The position numbers and the translations under genes were made by a program. The notes under the pieces are model-generated. The model saw nothing but the letters and a program-made list of their open reading frames with translations, made no database searches and had not been told where the DNA came from. This document shows, in pieces, positions 63,301-64,000 of a DNA stretch of 64,000 bases. The first letter of the stretch is position 1; each line of letters starts with the position of its first letter. The stretch is from Streptomyces roseus (GTDB taxonomy: Bacteria > Actinomycetota > Actinomycetes > Streptomycetales > Streptomycetaceae): the NCBI RefSeq assembly GCF_001044425.1, contig NZ_LFML01000149.1:1-64000 (forward strand). Reading direction: 5' to 3'.

Positions 63301-64000
63301 ACCCAGTAGGCGGGCGAGGCCAGGTCGGCGTCGGTGGCGAGCCGGCCGGTGACGTTCGAGACGATGGGGATCAGTGCCGGGTGATAGGTCACGCTCTGCG
63401 CGACCAGGTGGAACTCGGCCAGGGCCGGCTCGACCAGCGGGGAGTGGAAGGCGTGCGAGACGCGCAGCCGCGTCGTCTTGCGGCCGCGCCCGCCGAACTC
63501 CTCCGTGATCGCCTCGACGGCTTCCTCGGCGCCGGAGACCACGATGGAGCGGGGGCTGTTGATCGCGGCGATGCCCACGAGGTCGGAGACGTACGGGAGG
63601 ACTTCCTCCTCCGTGGCTTCGATCGCGGCCATGGCTCCGCCGGCGGGCAGCGCCTGCATGAGGCGGCCGCGTGCGGTGACCAGACGGGCCGCGTCCTCCA
63701 GGGAGAGGACACCCGCCACATGGGCGGCGGTGATCTCGCCGATGGAGTGACCGGCCAGGAAGTCCGGCCGCACCCCCCACGATTCGACCAGCCGGAACAG
63801 GGCCGTCTCGATCGCGAAGAGGGCGGGCTGGGTGTAGGCGGTGCTGTTGAGCAGCGTCTCGTCCGAGCCCCAGACCACCTCGTACAGCGGGGTGTCGAGG
63901 TAGGCGTCCACCGCGGCGGCGACCTCGTCGAAGGCGCGGGCGAACACCGGGAACGCGGAGTGCAGTTCGCGGCCCATGCCCAGGCGCTGCGCACCCTGGC
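60384..64000 (-). CDS. Type I polyketide synthase, final module (AT-DH-KR-ACP), cut by right edge
   Basis: About 1,205 residues are visible; the frame is open at the right edge (QGAQRLGMGREL). Order seen: AT with GHSIGE nucleophile and VSHAFHSP, the malonyl-CoA type; a dehydratase with HPLLGA and HDVLGTVLLPG; a ketoreductase with ITGGTGGIGAHLARHL and a YAAAN active site; an ACP with LGFDSLTALELRN; and a C-terminal acidic tail (SAATAEELFDILDGEEIFQ) of docking type. The KR LDD motif reads GDN, so stereochemistry is unclear. There is no enoyl reductase or thioesterase, so the chain leaves as an enoyl thioester to another protein. KS and earlier modules lie beyond the window. Confidence 0.95.
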   Translation of the reverse strand, partial: QGAQRLGMGRELHSAFPVFARAFDEVAAAVDAYLDTPLYEVVWGSDETLLNSTAYTQPALFAIETALFRLVESWGVRPDFLAGHSIGEITAAHVAGVLSLEDAARLVTARGRLMQALPAGGAMAAIEATEEEVLPYVSDLVGIAAINSPRSIVVSGAEEAVEAITEEFGGRGRKTTRLRVSHAFHSPLVEPALAEFHLVAQSVTYHPALIPIVSNVTGRLATDADLASPAYWVRHVREAVRFTDAVRHLAAKGVNRFVELGPDAVLTALTRTTLDTDDAIIEPVLRKNRPESRTLLTALAHLHAAGARVDWPAFYQGTAARPVALPTYPFQRERYWIIENPLGGDASAFGLTPAGHPLLGAVIPSPDTDGVTFAGRISVDTHRWLADHDVLGTVLLPGTGFVELALHAGQQVGYPALEELVLQAPLVLPERGGVALQVSVGPDDLGRRTIRIHSRHQDALPDTPWLLHAEGLLGTAPAAAGADLAAWPPEGAQEVRVSDAYELLFRQGYDYGPVFQGLKAAWREGDSVYAEIELPEDAHEEAALFGIHPALLDATMHALGVGEGVTGEEQTELPFSWSDVSLHAVGATSLRVRITKHGENNLSLDLADRSGAPVASIGSLTFRPVSAEQLGGGRQDTLFEIAWRAATAAAPATGAEFRTWDEVPAGPVSGAVVFPVPPTDDTLPVPQAVRATVGTTLTALQEWLADPRFEQSTLVVATRGAVAADAGEDIDVVQAPVWGLVRAAQAENPGRIQLTDLAAGGTGFEGLSTVIASAEPESAVREAGLLIPRLAPVPDAATGTPPLAPEGTVLDPAGTLDPEGTVLITGGTGGIGAHLARHLVTGHGARHLLLTSRRGPDAEGAAELAAELTALGAEITVTACDVSDPAALTALLASIPAAHPLTGVVHAAGTGDNGLIATMDADRLDRVLAPKADAAWYLHEQTRDLPLALFTLISSAGGLTLAAGQANYAAANTFLDALATHRHGRGLAAQSLAFGLWATRTGLTEAIEEDVRLMAARGLPALEVEEALSLFSSSHTRGRPALVPLRVDTVTLRTRSDLPALLRALAPQPTRSATRTAGRGTDPAALVERLSALPAKEREQELLDVVRAHAAAVLGHAGQDAVRADRGFLDLGFDSLTALELRNRLGALTGSRLTPTLIFDYPSPIKLATHLRELLFGTEAPEDDLSAATAEELFDILDGEEIFQ

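Overview
The window reads as part of a linear replicon, or a chromosome arm, of a Streptomyces or close relative. The DNA is very GC-rich and almost every third codon position is G or C. GTG starts are frequent, and many genes overlap by 4 bp (ATGA or GTGA). The families present are typical of Streptomyces: a telomere-associated protein, plasmid-type ParA/ParB, a primase-polymerase/D5 helicase pair, AfsA and gamma-butyrolactone (GBL) receptors, SARP activators and a type II polyketide synthase. No rRNA, tRNA, CRISPR array or insertion sequence was seen.

Left region, 1-20 kb. Replicon-maintenance genes come first: tap (cut by the left edge) and a parAB operon. A general cargo follows: an ArpA-like TetR regulator, a CPA2 antiporter, DinB, flavoprotein, DUF4287, NmrA, AraC and GNAT proteins, gdhA and a MatB-type malonyl-CoA ligase. 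Next comes an operon of a ribbon-helix-helix protein, a DUF4097 protein and a DrrAB-type ABC exporter. A 0.6-kb iteron-rich non-coding segment then leads into a primase-polymerase / P4-type helicase / small-protein operon. The first 6 kb carries a family of 9-bp-phased GTTAAC repeats, and the ribbon-helix-helix gene is preceded by 10-bp-phased TGGCGCCA elements.

Middle region, 20-28 kb. This is a GBL-type regulatory island: a flavin monooxygenase, an ArpA/ScbR-like receptor, an NmrA-like reductase, an AfsA-family butenolide synthase, two more receptor-like TetR proteins and a SARP. Sites of the form AAACNG-N6-CNGTTT (ARE-like) precede the monooxygenase, the afsA gene, one TetR gene and, as a pair, the SARP gene.

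Right region, 28-64 kb. This is a polyketide cluster. Its minimal type II PKS (type II thioesterase, KS-alpha, KS-beta, ACP) is accompanied by an ActIII-like ketoreductase, two didomain aromatase/cyclases, an ActIV-like metallo-beta-lactamase-fold protein, two further flavin monooxygenases, an acyl-AMP ligase, a SnoaL-like protein and an ABM monooxygenase. It also holds an unusual set of stand-alone assembly-line parts. These are a tandem ACP, a KS-like protein without its catalytic Cys and His residues, an acyltransferase-like protein without its Ser, two condensation-domain proteins with truncated thioesterase-like tails, a PqqD-like carrier, a frameshifted acyl-CoA dehydrogenase and two phosphopantetheinyl transferases. 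An efflux pump and the last module of a type I PKS (cut by the right edge) close the window. Direct heptamers at 11-bp pitch, typical of SARP boxes, stand before most of these units. The inferred control chain is AfsA-made signal to receptor to SARP to biosynthetic operons.

The product cannot be named. The ActIII/ActVII/ActIV-like set suggests a reduced aromatic polyketide, probably joined to or primed by a second acyl unit made by the type I and stand-alone parts. The most novel feature is the concentration of assembly-line proteins that keep their fold but have lost catalytic residues.
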